The notes below the pieces were generated by a model, which searched no databases, had not been told where the DNA came from, and saw nothing but the letters and a program-made list of their open reading frames with translations. Below, one piece after another: positions 27,001-39,752 of a stretch of DNA of 64,000 nucleotides. Positions within the stretch are counted from its first letter, which is position 1, and each line of letters starts with the position of its first letter. The stretch covers positions 1,798,009 to 1,862,008 of the forward strand of contig JAVTLE010000021.1 of the NCBI GenBank assembly GCA_033439295.1. Direction: 5' to 3'. The position numbers were made by a program, and so were the translations under genes. This DNA is from Deuterostichococcus epilithicus. Taxonomy: Eukaryota > Chlorophyta > Trebouxiophyceae > Prasiolales > Stichococcaceae.

Positions 27001-29664
27001 CTTGAGCGGCGATGCGCGCGGTCGGGCTTGTGACGCCTCGCACGGCTGGCAATGGCTGATTTGTCGCACGCATGAAGCAAAGACCCACGTGGGTCCTGCG
27101 CAGGCAAGCCCGTGACGGACATGCGGGACGTGCCGGCGGCTGTGCTCAAGTGGCGCGTCAGCTGGGATGACCTGCTGGCCCTGGAGCCGCGCATCGGCGG
27201 CGGCGGCGGCGCAGGGGGCCGCCCGCCGCCGGGCCCCGACCGCCTGGTGGTGCACCGTAAGGGGCGCCCGGGGATTGAGGAAGCCCAGCCGCTGGCCGAN
27301 CAGCTGCGCTGCTTCTCCACCGTGCCACAGGTGACGCCCCTGCTGCCAGAATACATGTGGTCCCCCCCCTCCCTCTGATCAGGCAGTGTCGCAGTCGGTT
27401 CCTGTCTTCCTCTGCATTAGGCACCCCTCTTTCCGTCCCTCTGGCTTCGCCGTGGACCGCCTCCTGTTGACAGCAATCTCGGGCTGTAATTCGCGTCATC
27501 ACCAGTAAGCTGCAACTCGAATGCCGTAGCCAGGCGCCGCAGGTAAGTATTCTGCGGCCCACTCTCGTCATCTGCTCTACGACTCCTGTAGCCACCTGCT
27601 GCCCCGCCGAGAAGGTAAGCGTGCCTCTGCCTCTGCGGCGCAGGGCATGGAATGGTGCCTCGCCACGCCCCTGGCGCTGTGCGTCATGTGCTGTTACCCA
27701 GCCTCCGAACCTGCGCCCGCGCCAGCCGCTGCCGCCGGGCTCACGATGCCGCCTGATGAGGAGCCACTGGCACACGAGCTGCCGGTCTTCAGCCCCCTGG
27801 AGGTCCACCACAGCTTCCACGACACCGTTCGCATTGCGTCATTACGAACATGCTGACGCTGTGGGAGCGCCTCTCCTCTTGAAGGAAGCACAACAACGAG
27901 ACCCACGTCCATTGCCTGGCGGCTCCAGATGCGCAGTGCTTGGGGCGTCTCCGGGCAAAGCTGGCGGCAGAGCTGGCGACAGTGACGCGAAACCTGATGC
28001 TGTAACCGTCCACCTCGCTGAACCGTTCTGTCCCGTGCGCGCTGCCCCGCAGGCGGAGGAGGTCAAGGCGGTGGCGGTGCGCATCGCGGCCAAGTACTAC
28101 GGCGAGCCGCGCCGCATGAATGCCTCCTGGCAGCGCCGTCATGGCGCCGCCGGCCCGCCGCAGCTCGAGGGTGCTGATGCCGACCCACCGGAGCATTCCT
28201 GTGCATCCCCACCACTCCTGCAGCTGTCGCTGCATTTGCACAAGACGTCGGCTGCTGTTGACCGAATTGACTGATGTTCGAGCAAAATCGACTGCTGCTG
28301 CTGCAGGCATGCCGCGCCAGCAGCTGCCGCCGTCGACGCTCAGCATGGACTGGCGCCTGATCTGGCACACGCAGCAGGAGAGGCCGCCTGTCACTGTGTG
28401 GCGACCGGTGCGCCGCCCCTCTCCTGCACATCTTGGAGCAGCGCGTGCAACACCCACGCTGACAGGCCTTGTGTCTACTGCTGGACGTCTGTACTGGCGC
28501 TGTTGCATCACATGCAATCAGCAGGTCCCTGACTCGGTTCCATGTTTTTGGCCAAGACTGAGCCTCACATGATCACACGGCGCAGGTGGCGCCGCCCGGC
28601 TATGCGCCGCTGGGCGACGTGCTGTCCCTGGGCTTCGACCCGCCCAACCACCCTGTCAAGTGCGCCAGCCGTCCCTCGTCGTCACTCCTGTTTTCCTTTC
28701 TCCGTCCCTCTCTGAATCGTGCTATATGTACGTTGAATGCTGGGCTTGGTGTTGAGCTTGCCCCGCCAGCCCCGGCGGGTCGCACCGCATTGACGCGTGA
28801 GCGTCTGCTTCTGCCGCACAGGACGTACCGCACTGCGTGGGCGCGGGAGGGCGGGGGCGAGGGTGAGGAGCCGGCTCCGCAGCCGGTCGCACCGACGGCA
28901 CCGCCTGTGGACTTCCATCTGGTGTGGCGCGACAATGGTCGCCGCCCCTGCACCATGTGGGAGCCCATCCCGCCGCGCGGCTACATGTGCGCCTCCCTCC
29001 TGGCCTTCCTCCTCCTGTTCCCTAGCTGTTGCGGCCCTGGACGCCGCCGCTGGATGCCCTCCTCAATACTGCACCAGCGGTTGTACCAACAGGCAGGTCT
29101 GTGGCAGCCCATGCAAGTTTTGGTCAGCAGAGAACCCCTCCTCTGCTGGTGTGCTGACTGATGGTGGGCTGCTTTTGAGACAGCGCTGCTAAGCTCAATC
29201 ACCGAGTGCACTGTCAGCCATGATTCCAATGCTAGCCGCCTTTCATGCGCAGTGCGCTGGGCACGGTCGTGGTGGGCGGCGTGGAGGCGCCCGAGCGCTC
29301 GGAGGTGCTGTGCGTGTCGGCGGCGGCCGCCCGGAGGGGCCGCCTCTTTGACGCGCCCGCCTGGCGCTACGAGCCGCCGCTGCTCAACGCCAGCATGAAC
29401 CTGCAGCGGCTCAAGCCGTACCACCCCGAGACCTGGCGCTGCAGCCTGTGGCAGGTGAGCAATGCACGAAACCCCTGTGCTGTTTATATATCATGTACAG
29501 ATACTGAGTCATCAGGCGCCAGCTCTGCACGTCCGCTTGTTGAGCGTCTGTAGTCCAACTCGCAGGTGGACAACGCAGCAAACACATTCATCGCGGTGCG
29601 CTCGGCGCAGCGCCCGCCAGCTGAGGTCGCCAGCGAGGTGGCCGGGGAGCTGGCGAGGGTTTAA
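1..29664 (+). CDS. VPS13: VPS13-family bridge-like lipid transfer protein, 3' part (several dozen exons, 5' end outside window)
   Basis: VPS13 proteins form long hydrophobic channels that move phospholipids between membranes at contact sites. The N-terminal chorein domain lies upstream of the window. Family landmarks appear in order: repeated AP-x-I-x-IP units (near 37-75 and 5305-5335), NRPTVGALIGLG near 3675-3710, a DAP...YDG...LVLPEG segment at 7990-8066, the SHR-binding-like segment with LEPHFTVTNLTGMPL at about 21090-21135, the C-terminal APT1-like stretch at 24066-24235, and three C-terminal amphipathic helix/Gly-rich exons at about 25425-26420 (e.g. GFVKGIGKGLVGAV). A PH-like segment (LLPDDRVALLTSRSMLLV) lies near 26777-26830. 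Vps62-like repeats sit both inside the protein and at its end (separate entries). The last exon is 29566-29664, ending in TAA. Introns are mostly 100-300 bp. One undetermined base lies at 27300. Not every small exon in the middle was placed with certainty. Confidence 0.92.
5406..5472 (+). repeat. Spaced 25-bp direct repeat in a VPS13 intron
   Basis: A 25-base unit beginning gcgctgtggctggctgc occurs at 5406-5430 and again at 5448-5472 with few changes. It lies in noncoding sequence between exons. Confidence 0.8.
10126..12655 (+). repeat. Internal cluster of Vps62-like (DUF946) repeats in VPS13
   Basis: Four exon groups encode the same signature, an aromatic-containing lead-in, then W-x-P-x-x-P-x-GY-x-x-LG or MG and a Cys/Ala-rich tail. 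The cores are at about 10304-10345 (FWRPLPPIGYAVLG), 10697-10735 (VWQPQAPSGYAALG), 11900-11942 (IWRPVPPPGYYALG) and 12376-12615. The last core is split by an intron and reads VWKPVPMPG then YVAMGCICTT. DUF946/Vps62-like modules are known in plant and algal VPS13 proteins. Their function there is unknown to me. They are protein-level repeats and are strongly diverged at the DNA level. Confidence 0.8.
28344..29345 (+). repeat. C-terminal pair of Vps62-like (DUF946) repeats in VPS13
   Basis: Two further copies of the W-x-P-x-x-P-x-GY-x-x-LG module lie after the conserved VPS13 C-terminal region. One has the core VWRP then VAPPGYAPLGDV across an intron at 28394-28586. The other has MWEPIPPRGY joined to ALGTVVVGG across the intron at about 28987-29250. 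Each is preceded by a W-containing lead (DWRLIWH and FHLVWRD), like the internal copies, which supports a common origin. Confidence 0.8.
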
Positions 29665-29969
29665 TTGCTGTTCAGCTCTCCCTATTTGTTGTCCAGCTAT
29701 GGCACTTGCATGCGATTGTAGGAGACAGCCAGAGTAGCATTGACAGCCAGGAGGTAGCATCGGAAGGCCAGAATTTGGGTAGATTTTGTACGTGTGGTTG
29801 TTGAAGCAAAGATTACATCACAGGGCATTACCCAGATGCCACCGCCTTGCCAGTTCCGGTTGAGCAAATCTGAACCCAACAAGGGGCACCACTGGGTCTG
29901 GGCCAGTCGTACGACATGCTGCAAATCTTGATGCACTGTCAGAAGTTCCGCCTTTCCAGGCAAAGCCCA
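29665..29969. other. Convergent intergenic region, VPS13 and RPT1 3' ends
   Basis: These 305 bases between two stop codons hold both 3' untranslated regions. On the minus strand a TGTAA element lies at 29813-29817, about 155 bases after the RPT1 stop. I see no gene here. Confidence 0.6.
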
Positions 29970-32846
<2,877 letters not shown>

Positions 32847-33331
32847 GCTGCCAGCAGCAGGCACCTATTTCGGGCGCCCTCACGGACTGCACGGACTGCT
32901 GGAAGCTCTGGAAGCGATTCCAATGGCCGAGAGTGTTTGCCCAGCGATGGGAAGTCTGCCGTGACCAGTGTCAGCGGACTGGAACTCACGATTTGCGCAG
33001 CAGATTCGTATCGACAGCTCGCTGCGTCCGCCTTGGAGCACAGCCTATGAAACCAGGTGAGATTGGTCCGACCCGGTGGTGGCGAAGCTCGCCGCCTCGG
33101 CACAGAATTAAAGCTGCAATTCAATGCGTCAAATTGCTGCCGTGAAGTACACACAAGTGGGAAACTGTAACGTTGTGGAACGCAAGTCGTGATGGACTTC
33201 GGTTTCTACTACAGGGCTGTGAGTAAGCTGCCCTGCAGCAACTAGAACAAGCACGGGACCTTGCTGTCCAAGTGCCCAGACCCAGCCCGCACTTGCTTTG
33301 CTTGCACGCAACGCTGGATGTTGTGGGCATC
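32847..33331. promoter_or_regulatory. Bidirectional promoter region, RPT1 / RavA-type ATPase
   Basis: These 485 bases separate the divergent start codons of RPT1 and the AAA+ ATPase gene and must carry both promoters and 5' leaders. I recognise no TATA box or other defined element. Confidence 0.5.
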
Positions 33332-36300
33332 ATGCTGAGCAGGACTGCGTCCCGGCTGGCAGCCAGAGCCCGCCCCATTCAGCTCGCCACTTGCCTCAGG
33401 TCCGAGCGTTACTCGCCAGCTTCGCCTTTCGCACGCATGCTCGTGATCTGCCATGCACCAGTGCAAAATGGGACAAATCCTCACCGTATTCTTCACGAGC
33501 GTTGGCCGGCAGTCGTCACCTCTGGTCTTGCAGCTGCAGATCGTCACAATATGGAGCTGCAGTAAGCCGAGTCCATTCAGGTAACGACATGCAAAGTCCG
33601 GCAATGATCCTCGACTGCTTCGCTTGTCAACCACTACGAGCAATCCCGCGACAGGCAGGCGCCTCCTCTATGCAGGGTCTGCGCCGGCGCTGCAGCCGCG
33701 GTTGTTGCCGCTTGAGCGCGGCCTCACATCCTGGAACAGAGACCAGTTTAACAAAGTCAAAGTCAAAGCGGCGGTCGAAAATGCGCAGCGGGAGCAGGAG
33801 TTTCTGGCCCAGGTGTGCGGTTCATCGCTCCTGCTGCTGCCTCCTGGTGCTGCAAACCCTCCTTGCCTTTGGCTGCAGTGTTCCAAAGACGAGGCATTCA
33901 GTACTTGGCACAAGCATCATGTCGATGTTGCAGGAAGAGGAGCTGAAGAGTGCGGCTGAGGCGCGCCTACAGGAGGTCCTCGCCGAGGTCGATGCGCGTG
34001 TGCAGTCTGGCAATGTGGCAGGCGGACCCGCTGCCGATGGCAGCCAGCTGTACCAGCGGTTGTCTGCGGCCGTGGACGCCATCCAGGAGGGCCTCATCGA
34101 ACGTGACGTCGAGGTGATTCACGGTTCTGAAACTCCTGTGGCACTGTCGATCGCGCTGGCAGTACATGCATCTCGATGAACGGCTGTGATGGCAGTCAAT
34201 AAGCATCGTTCACCACAGTCTTGTTGGTGACGTTGAGAGTTCCGGATTTCAACTTCCCATTCTTCAACAATAAGGTACACTCCTGACCTCCACAGGTGCG
34301 GCTCATGCTGCTAGCAGCACTCAGCGGGGAGCACATCCTCTTCATCGGGCCGCCCGGCACAGCGAAGAGTGAACTTGGCCGCCGCCTGTCGCGCCTCTAC
34401 AAAGGCGCATTCTTTGAGCGCCTGCTGACCCGCTTCTCCGTCCCAGAGGCGAGCCTGAGCCGTGTCTTTGCTGTCACTGCGACTGTCACGCTGACCGCCG
34501 TCTGTCACAGCTACCTGCATGAAGTCAGAGAGCGAGCCGTGCTGCTGTTTTGATGTGACATCACTTTGTGCGTAACGCTTCGGCCCCCCCACTGCTTGTG
34601 CAGGAGCTGTTTGGGCCGCTGTCGATGCAAGCGCTTGAGGAGGACAGGTATGTGCGCCAGATTGGTGGGTACCTGCCGTCGGCATCGGTCGCCTTCATCG
34701 ATGAGATCTTTAAGGCTAACAGCGCCATCCTCAACACGCTGCTTACCATCCTGAACGAGCGGCTGTTCGACAACGGCACCGAGCGCCTGTCCGTGCCTCT
34801 CATCTGCCTGGTGAGCAGACCTGCTTGCTGTCCGGTGGTCGGCGTCCGCTGACATGTGTCTCTTCGAAGATGTCATGCCACACCAATGCGCCCTTCCTTG
34901 AGCGCCTCCACTGTGCGGCCCTCCTGGAGGACTGCTTGCCGCCTCAATACCTGAAACTGTGCAGCTTGGGCTGACGCTTGGCCGATGGCGCAACAGGTGC
35001 GCGCCTCAAAAACTCCCGAACGATCTGCCCTTCTGCTCAGGTTGACGCCTGTTCCAATGGCGTCCCACAGGTGGGCGCCTCCAACGAGCTGCCAGAGAGC
35101 GAGGAGCTGGACGCGCTGTACGACCGCTTCCTGGTGCGGCGGGAGGTGCGGCAGGTTTCAGCCGGCAACCTCAACGCGCTGCTGCGGACGACGGACACAG
35201 CCATTGCCTCGCGGTCCAGCGGCGACCCGGCGTCGCCCGCGGCCGCCCGCGAGACGCTGGTCACGCACGAGGACTTCACCTCTGTCAGGTGGCCTGCCAC
35301 TATTGTGGTCTGACACGGCAGTGTCCCGTCCTTAAGCTTGCCAAGTGCAGGAGGCGCCTGCGCCAGCGCACGGCGGGCGGCACACTCATGGTGGCAGAGC
35401 CGCCCTGCCGCTTCCGCCAAGGCACCCTTGGCAGCGAACAGGTGCCCAAGTCACTCCGGCAGCGAACAGACGCCCAAACTGCTTGGCGTTCGATACAGGC
35501 TGGAGGCGCAGCGCAGCGTGACGGTGCCGGAGGACGTGCTGGGGCTGCTGGCGGAGCTGCGGGAGATGCTGCAGGAGCGCATGGAGCCGCCCGTCTACGT
35601 CTCCGACCGCCGCCTTGTCAAGGCCATCGCCCTGCTCAAGGTGCCCCCCTCTCCCTGTGCACCCCTCTTCGACGAACGCATGTCAACCTCGACATGCGTG
35701 CTGCCCTGCTTCGCAGGTCTCGTAGGAACCATACCTCTTGAACCGTGTCCTGTGGGCCCCCACCAAGCACCTCAGCGGGTGACGCCGGATCTGTACACAA
35801 GCAGGGCCTGCCTACTGATCGATGCTGACTCGCTGTGTCGTGCGGCCCCGTGCGCAGGTGTCGGCCTACACCAACGGGCGCAGCGAGGTGACGGTGCAGG
35901 ACTGCCTCCTGCTGCAGCACCTCATGTGGCAGCGGCCGCAGGAGGCGGACCGCATCGCGGAGTGGCTGCTGGCGCAGCTGGCCGACAGCGCCGACGTCCG
36001 CCAGTGCGACTACCTGCTCAACAGTGAGGACCTTTCTCTCCGATATTTGACAACCCTGTCAGCTTTGCCTTCTCCCATGCCACCCTCACTCTGTCTCTGG
36101 CTCGGCTCGCTTTGGACGCGGCAGGGGCGAGGCGCACTGGAAAGGCACTCGGACCGCAGCTGAGCATGCCTCTCACTGTCCCGCTCTGCAACCGTGTCAA
36201 CAGCTGCCCGCGCCTGCAGCCGCCCCACACCATCTCCACAACCTGCAGGCCTGTTCAGCCGGGCGGTGAAGGCGGTCGGCGATGCAGAGGCGGTCGCGGG

Positions 36301-37380
36301 CATGGCGGAGGAGGCCGCCGAGCTGCGCAAGGTCCTGGTCCAGAAGCTCGCAGAGGTGCGCCGTGTGCTGCGTTGCACCAGCCCCGCCTGGCGCACGGGG
36401 GCCCTGCGGCACGCCGCCTCTGGTGCACATCCACCGAATCGCCCCCTGCTGTGCCGCATCTGCTCCCCGAGCCCGTCCAAGCGCACGGCCTGTGCTGGCG
36501 GCGCGCCTGCCGCCCGGTGTGGGGGGGGACCTCTGCGCCTGCTCGAGGCGCTGAGCTCGTGCGTGCCTGTGGCGCAGGTGCGGGCGTCGGCGGGCGGCAA
36601 GATGCCGGCGTTGACCAGCCACCTGTGGCTGGGCGCCGAGGACGCAGAGGCGGCGGCCACCTCACTGAAGCCCAAGCTGCAGAAGAGCCAGACGGAGGTG
36701 TCCCGCCTCCTGTCCGAGGCTGTCGCCCTGGAGGTGCGCTCCAGGCAACCCCGTCCCCGCTGCGAGCGCCGGGGCGGCAGCGTTCCTGCAGCTCTCGTGC
36801 TCACGTGAGCAGCACAGCCGCTCGTGTAGACGACAGCAAAGACGCCGTCCGTCTCACATCGGCTGCGAGCCCCGTGATTGCATGCTGTCCGTGTACTCCT
36901 TTGTCCAAGCGAGTCACCACGCCTGACGATGCGAGGGTTTGGTGCGGCCAGGTGGGCCTCGCGCGCGACGCGCAGGCTGTCAAGCTGGCCTACTTGCTGC
37001 CTGGCCGCTGGCACGCATTCATTTCCGGCACCGGCGGAAAGCGCAAGTGAGCTGCCTGCCGCCGCCGCCACCGCCTCTGGCCAGAGCCAGCCGCGCGCCA
37101 CGGACGCGGCCGCTGGGTGCGGCAGGCAATCACGCTGGCGGCGGCACCATGGGCTTCCTGCAGCCTGCGGCTGAGGCGTGGTGTGTGCCTGCGGCGCATG
37201 TGGCAGACGCACCTCGAGCGCGGCGCAGACGTCGTGTTCATGGCAAGCCTGCTGCCACAGCGCTGGGCGTCCTTCATTCGCAACTCGCCCTCGGAGGAAG
37301 TGCGGCCGCTGGGGACCCGGCGGCTGCCGCAGCAGCAGAGCGCCTGGGGGCCCGGCGGCCGGGGCAATCCCACGGCATGA
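33332..37380 (+). CDS. RavA/MoxR-family AAA+ ATPase with N-terminal presequence
   Basis: MoxR AAA+ proteins such as E. coli RavA act as chaperone-like remodellers, RavA with its partner ViaA. Twelve exons join in phase (33332-33399, 33659-33812, 33934-34113, 34296-34448, 34604-34810, 35071-35288, 35499-35640, 35858-36023, 36249-36355, 36578-36733, 36952-37046, 37164-37380), giving 620 residues. Residues 1-40 are Arg-rich, lack acidic residues and look like a mitochondrial or plastid presequence. Walker A GPPGTAKS is at 152-159 and Walker B FIDE at 216-219. RavA-like FSVPEELFGPLS spans exons 4-5, and sensor-1 SNELPE precedes DRFLVR. The C-terminal third is helical and probably corresponds to the RavA-specific region. 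The intron after 34448 has a GC donor, fixed by homology. The exon at 36952-37046 is less certain (see findings). No ViaA gene is in the window. Confidence 0.85.
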
Positions 37381-38033
37381 CGCGGCCACGGCAGGCGCCG
37401 GCGCTGCAACATCCAGAGAATTGCGCTATGCCGGTTGGATGCCCAGGGCTGGCTTTGCTGCCTAGCATTGTGTGGTGGACGACGTACTGTATTTGTTTTG
37501 CGGCGGGTGGTATTCATTCGCCGGCACCATTCTTTGCGCACTGCGTTGCCTGTGCTATACCTGTGTTGAATCGCCTTCTGGAGCCCTGCGTCTGGAGGCC
37601 TCCACGCAAGGTATCAAGAGCAAGAGAGAGTGCTCGCGTGGGGTGCCCAGACGAGCCAAGTAGACCAGAACAACATGCAACATGAATGCTAGCCTGATTA
37701 GGCATCTAGTTGCAGGGTCGCGCACAGGACGCGTTTAACGCTCAACACCCGCAGCCTGAAGCCGTTTGCGTGTCTAACACAGCTTGCAGCTCGACTTGAA
37801 GTGCACGGCGGTCTTTGAGGCAGTGCGCACACGTCTCTGACATCGTGGATCTGCCAGTTCCAGCACGAAATAACGTTGCCACGCCTTGCATGTGAAGGCC
37901 AGCGAGTTACTGCCGTAGCTGTAGAGCTAGTACAAACAGCAGCTCAGGTCGTGAATTCATTCAGGACAGCATCTGAAGGTAGTAGCCATACCAGGGGGTG
38001 CATCACTCGAGCCACTCGAAGCAAAGCCCCAGA
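37381..38033. other. Intergenic region upstream of ARL1
   Basis: These 653 bases hold the 3' untranslated region of the AAA+ gene and the promoter and leader of ARL1. No TGTAA signal or coding potential with consistent splice sites was seen. Confidence 0.5.
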
Positions 38034-39437
38034 ATGGGGCTGTGGATGTCCAGGCTGTTGAGCCTGTTCGGCGAGAAGGAAGCTCGCATACTCGTGCTGG
38101 GCCTGGACAACGCTGGCAAAACGACGATCCTATGTGAGTTCGCTGCGTCGGAAGCCGCTGCGCCCAGATGCCACCTGCCTCTGCTGCTTTCCTGCTGCTG
38201 ACGGCAGATTTTTGTGCTCTTCAGATCGGCTGCAAGTGGGCGAAGTGGTGTCCACCATCCCTAGTGAGTCACACAAGCTGTGCGCCGGGGCACCTGTCGA
38301 CATGCCGTCCACTCTGCGCTTGCTTTGCAACAAGCTGGTGCATAGCATGCTGCACAAATACGTGACAGTGCATTTGGCCACCTGCTGACGCTGCTGTGGT
38401 CGACGCACTGCGCAGCAATCGGTTTCAATGTGGAGACGGTCACCTACAAAAACATCAAGTTTCAAGTGTGGGACCTGGTGCGTCTCGAGCTCCTCCGGCT
38501 GCATGCCATCTTGCATTGGGCCTGATGCTGTCGAATTAATCAACAAGTCGCATGTGCCATCACTGAGCTGAGGCCCTTGGTCGTGCGCCGCAGGGTGGCC
38601 AGACCAGCATCCGACCGTACTGGCGCTGCTATTGTGAGCCTGCTGTCATTGCAGCATGCACACTGACTTGCGTTCTGGTGCATCGTATGCTTCATCCTTG
38701 GCTCTGCAGCGAGCATCTCGGCAAGATGTCTGACACGTTGTGCCATGCTGCCCCCCGCATCTGCAGCAAGACCAGCCGTTCGACAGCCATTTTGACTGCT
38801 GTGCAACTCGGTCCAATGCGGTGACTACGTGCTGCTGTGTAGACCCCAACACGCAGGCCATCATCTACGTTGTAGACAGCAGCGACACGGAGCGCATCGG
38901 CATCTCGCGGGAGGAATTTCACAACATCCTGTCGGAGGACGAGCTGTCCGACGCGCTCATTTTGGTGTACGCCAACAAGCAGGTGGGTTGTCAACTCTGT
39001 CAGAGAGGCTTGTGTCTTGTGCATCGAGATCTTGTGCCATTGGACGACAGGCCAGAAGGAAGAGCCGTCGACAGTAAGTTTTGGCCCGATGGAAGCAGAC
39101 GCAGCCGAGTGCGGGCGGAACACTTTTGGGCGCACTCGCTGCAGTGGTTGGTGGGGCCAGCTCCGAGAGGGCACTTGCCAGGCTGAAATTTGATGGAGGA
39201 ATTAGTAGGATGATCTGCGTGACACGGCTGTGTTAAAAGCGTGCCTCTGAATGTGCGCATCTGTTCCCGCAGGACCTGCCGGGGGCGCTGGATGACGCAG
39301 CAGTGGCGGAGGGCCTGGGGCTGCCAGAGATAAAAAACCGGGACTGGGCCATCTTCAAGACCTCCGCTGTGAAGGGCGATGGGCTCTTTGAAGGCTTGGA
39401 CTGGCTTTCTTCTGGGCTTTCATCCCGTCGCCGATGA
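38034..39437 (+). CDS. ARL1: ADP-ribosylation factor-like GTPase ARL1
   Basis: ARL1 is a Golgi small GTPase that recruits GRIP-domain golgins and other effectors to the trans-Golgi. Six exons (38034-38133, 38225-38263, 38416-38477, 38594-38633, 38843-38982, 39273-39437) join in phase and give 181 residues, the normal ARL1 length. Gly2 is available for N-myristoylation. The P-loop GLDNAGKT is at residues 23-30, the switch I PTIGFNVET follows, WDLGGQ covers G3 (split by an intron after WDL), NKQD is G4 (also split) and TSAVKG is G5. [28 protein letters not shown] and the C-terminal [11 protein letters not shown] are typical of ARL1 rather than ARF1. The end adds a short basic tail, SSRRR. All introns are GT-AG. 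Confidence 0.95.
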
Positions 39438-39752
39438 GCTTGGGGCATTGCAACCGCGAACGGGGTATGTGCACCTGGTGTCAATCCAGTTTTGTCTGTC
39501 GGGTCGTCTAGTGACCATCACTCCATTGGACGTCAGTTCCTGTGCAGAAGTCTATAGCGTTTTGATTGTTTACAAGCACTGTGTAGTACAACCGGCGGTC
39601 TGAACTTCCAACAGCACGTCAACACACCGACCTGCCAAGGCCAGCATAGCTTACAACGGCCGACTCGCAGACAACCGTGGTTTTGGAGACAGCAGCAGCG
39701 AATGTTTCTAATGATTTCTTATTGCAGCAAGGCTGCTGCACGTTGCTCGCTG
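39438..39752. other. Convergent intergenic region, ARL1 and ZNF598/Hel2 3' ends
   Basis: These 315 bases hold two facing 3' untranslated regions. A TGTAA on the minus strand at 39651-39655, about 100 bases after the ligase stop codon, is a candidate poly(A) signal for that gene. Confidence 0.5.

Noticed and set aside
36010-37389. 459-codon minus-strand open frame
   Set aside because: Antisense to six in-phase exons of the RavA-type ATPase; Arg/Pro/Ser-rich without domain features.
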